Assembly: GCF_005887555.1 (NCBI RefSeq)
Contig: NZ_VCIA01000001.1
Span: 1,054,001-1,118,000 of the forward strand
From: Lentibacillus cibarius
Lineage (GTDB): Bacteria; Bacillota; Bacilli; Bacillales; Amphibacillaceae
Direction of reading: 5' to 3'
Length of the DNA stretch: 64,000 bases
Part shown: positions 27,925 to 36,009 of the stretch, piece by piece
How positions within the stretch are numbered: position 1 is the first letter of the stretch
Layout of the letters: each line of letters starts with the position of its first letter
The notes under the pieces: generated by a model
The model's input: the letters and a program-made list of their open reading frames with translations, nothing else
The model's database searches: none
What the model was told of the DNA's origin: nothing
Made by a program: the position numbers and the translations under genes

Positions 27925-28356
27925 ATGGCATTTTTACCACGTCATCCATTTCAGAACATGGATCATCTAGGAAGGAACATTGACAATTTCTTCACTGGAT
28001 TTCCTGCTATGTTTTCGAATGAAGGTACCGGCATCAATGTAGATGTGCACGAAACCGCAGATAAAGTGATTGCAACCTGTGATATTCCAGGAATTGAAAA
28101 CAAAGACGACATTAATATTGACGTAAACAACAACATGCTTAACATCAACGGAACCATCCAGCGCTCCAACGATATTAAAGATGAAAACATGCATCGTAAA
28201 GAACGTTTTCGCGGCACGTTCCAGCGTTCCATTACATTGCCGAGCCCTGTATCGGATGAGGGTGTGAAGGCTTCCTATAAAAATGGTGTTCTGGAAGTGA
28301 GCATGCCAAAAGCACAAAAAGATGAAAAGAAACAGATTGATATTTCATTTGAATAA
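27925..28356 (+). CDS. Small heat-shock protein, Hsp20/alpha-crystallin family
   Basis: A 143-residue ATP-independent holdase that binds unfolding proteins in the cytoplasm. The alpha-crystallin domain spans about residues 40-135 (INVDVHETADKVIATCDIPG, then NMLNINGTIQ, FRGTFQRSITLPSPV, and the conserved YKNGVLEVSMPK). AGGAGGAG gives ATG 27925; an earlier in-frame ATG lacks a site. Monocistronic, with a sigma-B promoter; no CIRCE is seen here. Confidence 0.93.
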   Translation: MAFLPRHPFQNMDHLGRNIDNFFTGFPAMFSNEGTGINVDVHETADKVIATCDIPGIENKDDINIDVNNNMLNINGTIQRSNDIKDENMHRKERFRGTFQRSITLPSPVSDEGVKASYKNGVLEVSMPKAQKDEKKQIDISFE

Positions 28357-28468
28357 AAGGACAGGCCTCACCCACAGGCATTCGGGATTCACCCGGATGC
28401 CTGTTTATTTGGATAATTCCATTAAGGTGTCAGGTTGTTTTGTTCGGATCAGTCGAGTTTTGCTGCAG

Positions 28469-28500
28469 GCCGCGCGGGTTTCGGACCGGACCACGCGACG
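28469..28500. repeat. Family B repeat unit
   Basis: CCGCGCGGGTTTCGGACCGG followed by ACCACGCGACG: two CGCG-containing arms around a TTTCGG core, just after the queT stop. Confidence 0.55.
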
Positions 28501-28501
28501 G

Positions 28502-29026
28502 TTATTTCGTCAAGTCGATTTTTTTGCTCAAGAAGTAGATAACGATGCCACCTATGGACATGGACAGAAGCTCGCCTGCTGCGGTTGTCATCCATGTATA
28601 GAAAAATGGCAGGTCAAATAAAATGACAAGCTGCGCGGCAACTGTAAACATAGAAAAAGCAAACACAAGAGCGGTGATAGCTATTTTCACTACATCATTT
28701 TTTATACGTTTGGTGAGCAAACGGCATAAAAGCAATACCAATAGTGTCGCAGTCCCGCCAATCGGCACATCAAGGACCCATGTAGGCGACATGAAGTTGA
28801 CAATCAAAACTCCCATGGTGACAGCGATGACATATCGTTTGTTGTACAGTGCAAGGTAATTGAACATTTCCGAGAGACGGAGCTGAATTGCTCCAAAACT
28901 AATGACTGCCAAGAGGGCCGTAACAGCAACATATAAAGAAGCGACAAGCGCTATTTTAGTCATTTCTGTCGCTGATAAAAGAGGAGGATGAAGCGGGTTG
29001 TGGACTACAGTTTTATTCATTTTCAT
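28502..29026 (-). CDS. queT: QueT-type transporter for a queuosine precursor
   Basis: About 174 residues with five or six membrane segments. The QueT family (PF06177) is the predicted substrate-binding membrane component of ECF-type importers for preQ1/queuosine precursors. Seen: LVASLYVAVTALLAVISFGA, IQLRLSEMFNYLALYNKRYV, and the conserved SPTWVLDVPIGGTATLLVLL. ATG 29026 (MNKTVVHNPLHPPLL) has AAAGGAGAA; ATG further upstream overlaps that site. The leader can fold so that the ribosome site is hidden (separate entry). The gene stands alone. Confidence 0.88.
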   Translation of the reverse strand: MKMNKTVVHNPLHPPLLSATEMTKIALVASLYVAVTALLAVISFGAIQLRLSEMFNYLALYNKRYVIAVTMGVLIVNFMSPTWVLDVPIGGTATLLVLLLCRLLTKRIKNDVVKIAITALVFAFSMFTVAAQLVILFDLPFFYTWMTTAAGELLSMSIGGIVIYFLSKKIDLTK

Positions 29027-29029
29027 TTC

Positions 29030-29083
29030 TCCTTTGTAAAATAGCAACACACGGCTATTTTAGTAATAACTGCGACCAAAGGA
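29030..29083 (-). promoter_or_regulatory. Structured queT leader, candidate riboswitch or attenuator
   Basis: On the minus strand AAAATAGC and GCTATTTT form an 8-bp hairpin directly before the ribosome site. CCTTTGG 30 bases upstream can pair with CAAAGG, which contains that site. queT leaders in Firmicutes often carry preQ1 riboswitches. I could not match the class I consensus by eye, so the class is open. Confidence 0.4.
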
Positions 29084-29240
29084 AGATTAAGTGCCGCAGT
29101 GCTGACATCTATGCCAACCACTTTATAATAGCAAACTAATGAAGAGCTGTCTATAATTTGACGGGAAATAGAGTGATAGAAACGGTACCGAACGACGCAA
29201 ATGCCTGTCTATCTATTAAACAGGCATATCGTTCCTATCG

Positions 29241-29993
29241 CTATTTAACCGTCCAGCCACCATCTAGCGGCAGCACCGCTCCATGCATATAATCCGCAGC
29301 GTTACTTGCGACAAATAGCGTCAGATCAGCCACTTCTTTTGGTGTTGCCCATCTGCCAGCAGGTGTTTCTTCCGCCACCCATGTTGCCGTTTCTCCGTCC
29401 CCTACAAAATCCGCCTGATTCATCGGTGTCTTAATCGCACCAGGGGCTATCGCATTTGCGCGTATTCCGGAACGACTGTAATCATATGTAAGCTGCTTCG
29501 TATAGCCAATGATGGCATGCTTTGATGCTGTATACGCCGCTCCACCACCGCCAGCCACGAGCCCGGCAATCGAAGCAATATTGACCACAACACCTTTTCC
29601 GCGTTTTAGCATACGGGGAAGCACGGCATTGGTCACTACATACAACCCTTTCACATTTGTGTCCATCACAGCATCCCACAGTGCTTCGTCCGTATCGAGT
29701 GTTGGTGTATACCCGTCTAGCATACCCGCTGTATTCAGCAAAATATCAATTGTTTGAAACTGCGCAAGACATTGATTGACCGCCGCAGCCACAGCTTCCT
29801 TGTCAGATACACTCCCAACATAATACGCAAAACGTTCTTTATGTAAAGCGGACAAATCATACAGACCTTCTTCTTGTTTATCAAATCCAAACACACATGC
29901 CCCATTTTCCAGAAACCGTTGCGCTTGGGCCTGGCCAATTCCGGAAGCTGCCCCTGTCACAAAAACTACCTTTCCGTTATATTCTTCAAACAT
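29241..29993 (-). CDS. Short-chain dehydrogenase/reductase (FabG-like SDR)
   Basis: About 250 residues, classical SDR. Cofactor motif VFVTGAASGIGQAQAQRFL, NAG-equivalent LLNTAGMLDG, catalytic Ser in VNIASIAGL and YxxxK in AAYTASKHAIIGY; C-terminal GGWTVK is normal. Substrate unknown; many such proteins act on 3-oxoacyl or sugar alcohol substrates. Three consecutive ATG codons (29999, 29996, 29993) follow AAAGGAGGCGG; the third has the best spacing. Monocistronic. Confidence 0.9.
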   Translation of the reverse strand: MFEEYNGKVVFVTGAASGIGQAQAQRFLENGACVFGFDKQEEGLYDLSALHKERFAYYVGSVSDKEAVAAAVNQCLAQFQTIDILLNTAGMLDGYTPTLDTDEALWDAVMDTNVKGLYVVTNAVLPRMLKRGKGVVVNIASIAGLVAGGGGAAYTASKHAIIGYTKQLTYDYSRSGIRANAIAPGAIKTPMNQADFVGDGETATWVAEETPAGRWATPKEVADLTLFVASNAADYMHGAVLPLDGGWTVK

Positions 29994-30251
29994 CATCATC
30001 CGCCTCCTTTCCTCTATGTATTTTTTATTGTAACCGCTAGGAAAATAGACGCTCCTACGTTATCGTGACAACCATTCAGACACGTATATTTGGATTCTTG
30101 CAATTATATATGAACAAGGCGTACAGGAAAAAGTTCAGACGATTCTTGTCGCGCTTGACTCTTGCAGAAACATTCTTCAATGGAACGTTCTTTCATTCGG
30201 CTGGACCACATTAATCTTCATTTGCATCCAATACGTTGCCTAACTTGAATA

Positions 30252-30473
30252 TTAATCAACAACTTGCCAATCATCAGCTAAGATATCACATACGGTTGGG
30301 GTGAACATCGTATAGCCTTCCCCTTCTACGTTGATTAACATATACGGGTTTAACTTTTCCCCCTCGTGAACACTTTCACCCACGAGTTTCACATACAATT
30401 CAGGTCCGCCCCAACCAGTACGAATCACTTTTTCTCCTGATTTAAGCAAAGGCAATACATCTTCAAAAGTCAT
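30252..30473 (-). CDS. DUF2829 family protein (Tad2-like fold)
   Basis: A 73-residue protein. TFEDVLPLLKSGEKVIRTGW, then ELYVKLV, a central PYMLINVEGEG and the ending DILADDWQVVD match the DUF2829 pattern ([M.F.EAL..LK.GK.V.R.GW]...[DLLA.DW]). DUF2829 is the family of the phage protein Tad2, which sequesters cyclic nucleotide signals of the Thoeris defence. Many DUF2829 genes are prophage-borne; here no phage genes are adjacent. GGAGGGA precedes ATG 30473. Function in the cell unknown. Confidence 0.8.
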   Translation of the reverse strand: MTFEDVLPLLKSGEKVIRTGWGGPELYVKLVGESVHEGEKLNPYMLINVEGEGYTMFTPTVCDILADDWQVVD

Positions 30474-30568
30474 TATTAACCAATCCCTCCATTATTTTTA
30501 TATCATCCAGTATAACACTTCAAAAAATGATAGGCACCCTTCCTACTAATGGATAGCAGAAACGGGTG

Positions 30569-30602
30569 TCGCGCGGGTTTCGGCTCGGGTCACGCGAGTT
30601 TC
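30569..30602. repeat. Family B repeat unit
   Basis: TCGCGCGGGTTTCGGCTCGG followed by GTCACGCGAGTTTCC, the same layout as at 28469 and 50087. Confidence 0.6.
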
Positions 30603-30651
30603 CAATAAAGAAAGTATGTGAACGATAAAAATTTTAAGTTATAATTCTCAG

Positions 30652-30729
30652 CCACTTTTGGCATGTTAGCAGACGGAAGTGTATAAGAAATAAGGTTGAT
30701 TTTCGGCGGCTGGAAAATCGTCTTTTAGG
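30652..30729. repeat. Two-hairpin element, copy 1
   Basis: First stem CCACTTTTGGC...GGAAGTG, then a second stem GATTTTCGGC...GAAAATCGTC. The whole ~75-bp module is recognisably the same as 50199-50272. A 21-bp repeat array starts about 10 bp downstream. Confidence 0.65.
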
Positions 30730-30738
30730 TATGGGTGG

Positions 30739-30969
30739 GCTGCTCGGGTTTGGGTGCGTGTCGCTCGAGTCGGACGGGCTGTCGCTCGAGTTGGACGGGC
30801 TGTCGCTCGAGTTGGGCGTGCTGTCGCTCGAGTCGGACGGGCTGTCGCTCAAGTTCGGGGGCGTGTCGCTCGAGTTTGGGCGCGTGTCGCTCGAGTTGCG
30901 GGCGCTGTCGCTCGAGTTGCGGGCGCTGTCGCCCGAGTTACGGTGCGTGTCGCTCGGGTTGAAACCCGA
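30739..30969 (+). repeat. Family C array 1: eleven 21-bp units
   Basis: Units of the form GTCGCTCGAGTTGGACGGGCT at exact 21-bp steps (30760, 30781, ... 30949), with a diverged first unit at 30739. The constant part is GTCGCTCGAGT; the last ten bases vary. As 21 is divisible by three and stops are lacking, several reading frames appear open, but none has a gene-like start. The array ends 19 bp from the pilO stop. Confidence 0.95.
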
Positions 30970-30987
30970 CAAATGAGCCGTCCTGTT

Positions 30988-31506
30988 TCATCCGCTATAA
31001 AATGTTGCTATTTCGACTGATAGGTTTGCTGAGTCGCCTTGCTCAACTGAGATAGTGTCTATCCTCATAAATCGTTCACCTTTTTGGACTGCCTTTAGAA
31101 AGGCATTGATTTCATTTATGTTGGCGCCGGATACTTCCAGCATGTACCCGGCATTGCTTAGATCGCCTTCTTCAGCTGCACTACTACCAGAGGAAGCAAT
31201 CGACTCAATAACGACATTCGTCTTGTTGGCCATTTGCCGCAGCTCGTTTAGTACTGCATCGGGCTTTTTGTCGGCCGGTACTTGTTTGGTAACTTGCTGT
31301 AGTGACTCGTCCATAGGCTGATCCTGTTTTTCGAGCTGATTGACTTGTCGCTCGTATAAATCTACCTGTTCTTCGGTAGAGGCGAGGTCATTCTGCAGCG
31401 GTTGAATGATCATCCGGTAACCGGCAACATATAAGAAAGCGGCAAAAGCGATCAATAAAATAAGAATTAATGTATGGCTTCGGTTCCAGTTAGTCAGCAT
31501 CCGCAC
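30988..31506 (-). CDS. pilO: PilO-like type IV pilus assembly protein
   Basis: 172 residues: a short cytoplasmic head (MRMLTNWNRSH), one membrane helix (TLILILLIAFAAFLYVAGYR), a coiled coil (LASTEEQVDLYERQVNQLEK) and an external alpha/beta domain ending in VSVEIATFYSG. This is the layout of PilO, which with PilN and PilM forms the inner-membrane alignment complex. It overlaps the pilN stop, is last in the operon, and lies next to repeat array 1. Confidence 0.8.
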   Translation of the reverse strand: MRMLTNWNRSHTLILILLIAFAAFLYVAGYRMIIQPLQNDLASTEEQVDLYERQVNQLEKQDQPMDESLQQVTKQVPADKKPDAVLNELRQMANKTNVVIESIASSGSSAAEEGDLSNAGYMLEVSGANINEINAFLKAVQKGERFMRIDTISVEQGDSANLSVEIATFYSG

Positions 31507-32035
31507 TCATCTCCTCCCGCAACACACCGCTGTCAAAAGTCACCACTAATGATGCATCATATCCGTCACCAGCCTTCGAAATGTCGGACATTTTTGCATC
31601 GAGCACATACGGTTGTTGCAGCAGTTTGCCAATATAATCCGAAACAGCAGACAGTGTATCAAACGCCGCTTCTAGTTGAAATTGCTCTCCACTATTATAC
31701 GCGAAGTCCTCCATCTGCCCCGGGTCACGCAGCATGTCAAGCACTTGCTCATAAAGGGCCACACGCGGAACCGTTTGTGCTTCGATGGACGCTAATGCTT
31801 CCTTCGTCTGCTCGAGCTGCTGCACTGTGCCGGATGCTCCCTCCAGCTGTGAGACTTGGTTTTCCAGGACGGCCATCTCTTTTTGCTGCACGTCGATGGC
31901 ATGTGTTAACCCATTTCGCTGCACCAGTAATACAGTAATCACAGCTATAACCAGCAGCAGAAAAATCAGAAACAGAACAAGCGGCATTTTTAGTTGTTTA
32001 CGTTCTTTTTCTAAAAAGTTTATTTCCGTATTCAT
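31490..32035 (-). CDS. pilN: PilN-like type IV pilus assembly protein
   Basis: About 181 residues from ATG 32035 (AAGGTGG at spacing 7). The first residues MNTEINFLEKER match the PilN start (I-N-L-L), which in other systems is the piece that docks into PilM. One membrane helix (MPLVLFLIFLLLVIAVITVL), a coiled coil and a periplasmic-type ferredoxin-like domain follow. It starts 13 bp after pilM and overlaps pilO. Confidence 0.82.
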   Translation of the reverse strand: MNTEINFLEKERKQLKMPLVLFLIFLLLVIAVITVLLVQRNGLTHAIDVQQKEMAVLENQVSQLEGASGTVQQLEQTKEALASIEAQTVPRVALYEQVLDMLRDPGQMEDFAYNSGEQFQLEAAFDTLSAVSDYIGKLLQQPYVLDAKMSDISKAGDGYDASLVVTFDSGVLREEMSADAD

Positions 32036-32048
32036 CACAAGTCCACCT

Positions 32049-32954
32049 TCAGCCGCCATTTTTCAAGCCAAGTCCCAGCAAGTCAACATATTTAAGGGAG
32101 AGTCTTTCTTCGGGAAATTCATAAATCGGTAGGGCCAGACTGTCAGCAAGAAAGCTTTTGGCCGTGGACAGATAAGGGAAATCCCCGGATACAATCAGTT
32201 GGTCGATGCGTGCTTCTCCCTTGGTAATCGAATATTGATAAAAATCGATAATCCGATTGATCTCTACCATATAATCACTGATGATACGTTCAGCCGTCTC
32301 CTGCGTCATTTCTTCATGCGAAGCCATTTTCATATGCCTGCTGAACACTGCTTTTTGATGCTGGAAGGCTGTCAAAAACAGCGCATCTTTGTTCCAATGA
32401 ACGAGCATCACATGGTCGGATGCTGCTTGTGTTGTTTGAACATAATAGCGGTACACCGACAGAGACGTCAAATCAGCAATAACCGGGTGAAGCCCCGCCG
32501 CTGTAAACGCCTGTTCAAAGCTATTAATTTTTCCCCGCGGATAGGCATACAGCCGGACATTGGTTGTCTCCCCATCCCCTTCCAGCATGTCAATGGCGAG
32601 CGCCGGATCGTCAAACGGCAAATAGAAACTGTTACCGATTTGTGTGCGAATATAGCCCATTGCTTCTTCCTTGGACATTGCTGTCGGGATGGTTATATCC
32701 CTAATGACGACCGTATCATCCACGAGGCAAAAGGCTAGCTTTTTCCGTTTCCAGCGGTACTTTTGCACTAATTGCTCAATCGCGTTCTGAAAGGCCTTAG
32801 CATCCGCGATGGTACCACCCTGCATCGTACCCGCAGGCAGTTCGTGTTCCCCATGCACGACGATGCTGTCAGTTGTGGTATTTTTTTGATAGGCATAGCG
32901 GATCACCCGGCTCGTGATGATCATATTAACCCTGCCATTGTTGAAGAACTCCAT
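32049..32954 (-). CDS. pilM: PilM-like actin-fold pilus assembly protein
   Basis: 301 residues, cytoplasmic. PilM is an FtsA/actin-like protein that binds PilN and links the pilus motor to the membrane. Segments with the family pattern: FCLVDDTVVIRDITIPTAMS, then EEAMGYIRTQIGNSFYLPFD and DHVMLVHWNKDALFLTAF. It is diverged and shorter than Gram-negative PilM (~350). AGGTGG precedes ATG 32954. The preceding pilin gene ends about 100 bp upstream, so a separate promoter is possible. Confidence 0.75.
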   Translation of the reverse strand: MEFFNNGRVNMIITSRVIRYAYQKNTTTDSIVVHGEHELPAGTMQGGTIADAKAFQNAIEQLVQKYRWKRKKLAFCLVDDTVVIRDITIPTAMSKEEAMGYIRTQIGNSFYLPFDDPALAIDMLEGDGETTNVRLYAYPRGKINSFEQAFTAAGLHPVIADLTSLSVYRYYVQTTQAASDHVMLVHWNKDALFLTAFQHQKAVFSRHMKMASHEEMTQETAERIISDYMVEINRIIDFYQYSITKGEARIDQLIVSGDFPYLSTAKSFLADSLALPIYEFPEERLSLKYVDLLGLGLKNGG

Positions 32955-33054
32955 ATGACCACCTGCTTAGGTAAAAGTGTCGAATCTCGGTAAAAACGCC
33001 CTGCAGCAGAACGTGCAAGGCGTTTGGGTTGGTGATTGTGTTTTATTGAATGTA

Positions 33055-33510
33055 TTAATCGTCATCTTCTTCGTTATTGTCATCATCGTCATCATTGCCG
33101 CCACTAGTGTCATCACTAATTTCTTCTTCATCTTCACCAGGTTTGTATTCAAACGTATAATCATCCACATCAGAATCATCAGCCTCATTTGTCACTTCTA
33201 CAGTACCATTGTAATCTTTATCTGTATTAGGGTTAGTAGGTTTTTCTTCAAGAAAGCCCTCTTTAACTAGATTATCTAGCGTATAAGCACCATCTTCAGG
33301 ATCAACCCCACTTGCATGAGCCAGCCTTGCCGCATTCTCCATTAATTCCCTATTCGACTTATCAGCATCTTCTTTCGATTTACCAATAACCCCTGAAACA
33401 CTAGGTACCGCAATCGCCAATATTACCCCTAAAATGGCCAAGACAGCCAACAGCTCAACTAGTGTAAAACCTTTCTGCTGCTTAAATCTTTTTTTCAAAC
33501 GTTCCAACAT
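33055..33510 (-). CDS. Type IV major pilin-like protein with acidic C-terminal tail
   Basis: 151 residues from ATG 33510 (AAAAAGGGGAGAG upstream). The class III signal KKRFKQQKG^FTLVELLAVLAILG shows the prepilin-peptidase site after Gly, with Glu5 of the mature pilin, and a hydrophobic helix. The globular part is small (~90 residues), and the last 30 residues are almost all Asp, Glu, Asn, Gly and Ser. This resembles ComGC/PilA but the polyacidic tail is unusual and fits surface exposure in salty medium. It lies between pilC and pilM. Confidence 0.88.
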   Translation of the reverse strand: MLERLKKRFKQQKGFTLVELLAVLAILGVILAIAVPSVSGVIGKSKEDADKSNRELMENAARLAHASGVDPEDGAYTLDNLVKEGFLEEKPTNPNTDKDYNGTVEVTNEADDSDVDDYTFEYKPGEDEEEISDDTSGGNDDDDDNNEEDDD

Positions 33511-33679
33511 ACGCCTCTCTCCCCTTTTTAGTTTAATAAGGTAATAGAGCGTCGGTTGCACTAGTTGCTCCTGGCTATCCAAGTGCCCATATACAGATAG
33601 CCGCTCATCACACCACTACCTTTTTCTTACATCTATTATACTAAATACTATGTATAATAACCACATCTTAGCAATTTGT

Positions 33680-34879
33680 TCACTGAATGTTCTCAAATAG
33701 CGAGAACATCGGCAAAACTATGGATACAATAACACTTCCAACGATTACCGTCAATAGAATAATCATTAATGGTTCGACCAATGTTTGAATGCGGTTGGAC
33801 ATTTGATCTAAGTCTTCTTCGTAAAATTGCGCGGCTTTTTGCAGCATGTGGTCGAGTGTTCCGGTTTTTTCACCGATCTGTACCATTTGCACAATTAACG
33901 GTGGGAAGGCCCAATGACCATCCATCACTCGGGTTATCGATTCACCGTTTTCCAGCGATTTCCGGGCGTCTGCTAAAACGTTTTGCATTACTTTATTGCC
34001 GACAACCCGTTCAGTAATCTCCAGCGCCTGTAAGATTGGCACTGCACTGTTGACGAGGGTGGAAAGTGTCTGTGTCATCCGGACAAGCACTGCTTTATGG
34101 GCAAGCTTGCCGAGGAAGGGAAATTTGATTTTCAAGCCATCCACACGGTATGCCACTGCCGGAAATTGCACGACATATTTGTACACGAGTACGCCGATTA
34201 CCACGAGAACGAGCAGCATCCACCAGTAATACTGCATCCAATCGCTTAAGGACAGGATCAACTGCGTAAATACCGGGATATCCTCCCCGAAGGATTCAAA
34301 CATCGATACAAACTGTGGTACGACAAACACGAGCAAGAATACCGTTAACAATAGCGTAATAGCCCCGACGATACTAGGATACATCAAGGCGGAGACGAGT
34401 TTTTTCCGGTTGGTATGTTCTTTCTCATAGTAATCAGCCATTTCGTTTAGAATGTCATCCAGTTTACCACTCGCTTCTCCGGCATGGATCATGTTGACGA
34501 GCAGCTCCGGGAAAACGTTCGGATGACGCTCGGTTGCGACAGAAAGCGCCTCCCCTCGATCAAGCTGCTTGTCTATGTCTTCAAGCGCGGATTGGAGCAT
34601 ACGATTGTCCGTTTGTCTGCTCATTGTTTTCGTCGCTTCCGAAATGGAAATCCCGGCATGAATCAGTGTCGCGTATTGCCGGAGAAAAATAACAAAATCA
34701 GCGTTTTTAAGCCGCTTGTTCAACATAATATCTTTATTCCACGGCTTCGTTTCGGTAATAGAGACGATAATGATACCGCTTTGTTCTAGTTCCCTTAACG
34801 CATCACGCTTCGTTTCCGCTTCTACTTTTCCCTTTACGCGCTGGCCGGACAATCGTTTACCGCTATACTCAAAGTTCAC
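33680..34879 (-). CDS. pilC: PilC/GspF-type pilus inner-membrane platform protein
   Basis: 399 residues, the standard length. Two T2SSF domains (near 60-185 and 260-385) each end in membrane segments: LMYPSIVGAITLLLTVFLLV, then a central MLLVLVVIGVLVYKYVV and a C-terminal IILLTVIVGSVIVSIVLPMF. Conserved EASGKLDDILNEMADYYEKE and the paired GEKTGTLDHMLQKAAQFYEE are the family repeats. The start is GTG 34879 behind AGGGGGTG. It forms the platform driven by PilB and PilT. Confidence 0.95.
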   Translation of the reverse strand: MNFEYSGKRLSGQRVKGKVEAETKRDALRELEQSGIIIVSITETKPWNKDIMLNKRLKNADFVIFLRQYATLIHAGISISEATKTMSRQTDNRMLQSALEDIDKQLDRGEALSVATERHPNVFPELLVNMIHAGEASGKLDDILNEMADYYEKEHTNRKKLVSALMYPSIVGAITLLLTVFLLVFVVPQFVSMFESFGEDIPVFTQLILSLSDWMQYYWWMLLVLVVIGVLVYKYVVQFPAVAYRVDGLKIKFPFLGKLAHKAVLVRMTQTLSTLVNSAVPILQALEITERVVGNKVMQNVLADARKSLENGESITRVMDGHWAFPPLIVQMVQIGEKTGTLDHMLQKAAQFYEEDLDQMSNRIQTLVEPLMIILLTVIVGSVIVSIVLPMFSLFENIQ

Positions 34880-34953
34880 TGCATCACCCCCTGCTGGTCA
34901 AAATTTCCGCAAGCCCTTGCCAACATTATTCTACCATTCGCCACGCCCGGTCT

Positions 34954-35994
34954 TTATACTTCCCTAATTTCCAAAAACGGTGCGACGGTCTCATATGCTA
35001 CGACGCCCTCATTAAGCAGCCGCTTCAAATCCATATCCATGGTATGCATGCCTTGCGCTTTGGATGTCTGCAGCACGTTCTGGATTTGGTGCAGTTTTTC
35101 ATTGTTAATGAGATTTTTAACGGCCGGTGTGTTGATCAGCACTTCTGTTGCCACCCGACGGCTCGTCCCGTCTGTTGTCGGAAGCAATTGCTGGGAAATG
35201 ACCGCTTTTAAAATAGAAGCCAATTGAATGCGGATTTGCGTTTGCTGCGCGGGTGGGAATACGTCAATCATCCGCTCAATCGTGGAAACCGCACCACTAG
35301 TATGCAACGTACCAAGTACTAAATGACCGGTTTCAGCTGCTGTAATCGCGGTGGAGATTGTTTCCAGATCACGCAGTTCCCCGACGAGAATAACGTCCGG
35401 ATCCTGCCGCAAACTTGCCCGCAATCCGTTAAGAAAACTGTTCGTGTCGATCCCAATCTCGCGCTGATCAATAATCGAATAATGGTGCGTGTGTACATAC
35501 TCAATTGGATCTTCCAGCGTAATCATATGCCGGCCCATCGTTTGGTTCATAAAATCAAGCATTGCCGCAAGTGTCGTACTTTTTCCGCTTCCGGTCGGTC
35601 CGGTGACAAGCACAAGGCCTTGCCGCTCGGTCGTAATTTCTTTGGCAATCGGCGGCAAGTGTAGCTCCTCAATGGACGGAATATGTCTCGGCACAATTCT
35701 GAATGCGAGCGACAACGCCCCGCGCTGGTAAAATAGATTGACTCTGAACCGGGAAACACCACTGATGCCACAGGAAAAATCCAATTCCCGCCGCTCCTGC
35801 AGCATCTGCCACTCGTGATCACTCAACAGTGAACGGCCCATCCGCTCGGTATCGGAAGGTTGTAACACAGGAAAATCCTGCTCAAGTAACAAACCATTAA
35901 TACGAAACACGGGTGCTTTGCCGACCGTTATATGTACGTCGGAAGCTTTTTGATGAAACGCCTGTGTCAGCCATTGTTGCAATATATCATCCAT
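34954..35994 (-). CDS. pilT: PilT-type pilus retraction ATPase
   Basis: 346 residues. The N-terminal PAS-like part has ASDVHITVGKAPVFRINGLL. The ATPase core has Walker A GPTGSGKSTT, Asp box MITLEDPIEYVH, Walker B-like PDVILVGELRDLETI and the His box TGHLVLGTLHTSGA. The PilT-specific C-terminal segment is diverged. Presence of PilT beside PilB suggests dynamic (retractable) pili rather than the ComG pseudopilus, which lacks PilT. It follows pilB by 15 bp. Confidence 0.94.
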   Translation of the reverse strand: MDDILQQWLTQAFHQKASDVHITVGKAPVFRINGLLLEQDFPVLQPSDTERMGRSLLSDHEWQMLQERRELDFSCGISGVSRFRVNLFYQRGALSLAFRIVPRHIPSIEELHLPPIAKEITTERQGLVLVTGPTGSGKSTTLAAMLDFMNQTMGRHMITLEDPIEYVHTHHYSIIDQREIGIDTNSFLNGLRASLRQDPDVILVGELRDLETISTAITAAETGHLVLGTLHTSGAVSTIERMIDVFPPAQQTQIRIQLASILKAVISQQLLPTTDGTSRRVATEVLINTPAVKNLINNEKLHQIQNVLQTSKAQGMHTMDMDLKRLLNEGVVAYETVAPFLEIREV

Positions 35995-36009
35995 TGTTTG
36001 CTTCCTCCT

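Noticed and set aside
27925..28356. CIRCE operator for hsp20
   Set aside because: No GCACTC-N9-GAGTGC pair occurs in the leader; a sigma-B promoter is present instead.
30731..31020. Several long open frames of Val-Ala-Arg or Ser-Arg repeats over array 1
   Set aside because: They are open only because a 21-bp unit without stops is repeated; no ribosome site, no start and frames open on both strands.
33114..33188. Plus-strand hydrophobic frame opposite the acidic pilin tail (and similar opposite 39141-39235)
   Set aside because: Antisense of Asp/Glu codons gives Ile/Val/Phe-rich frames; not a gene.
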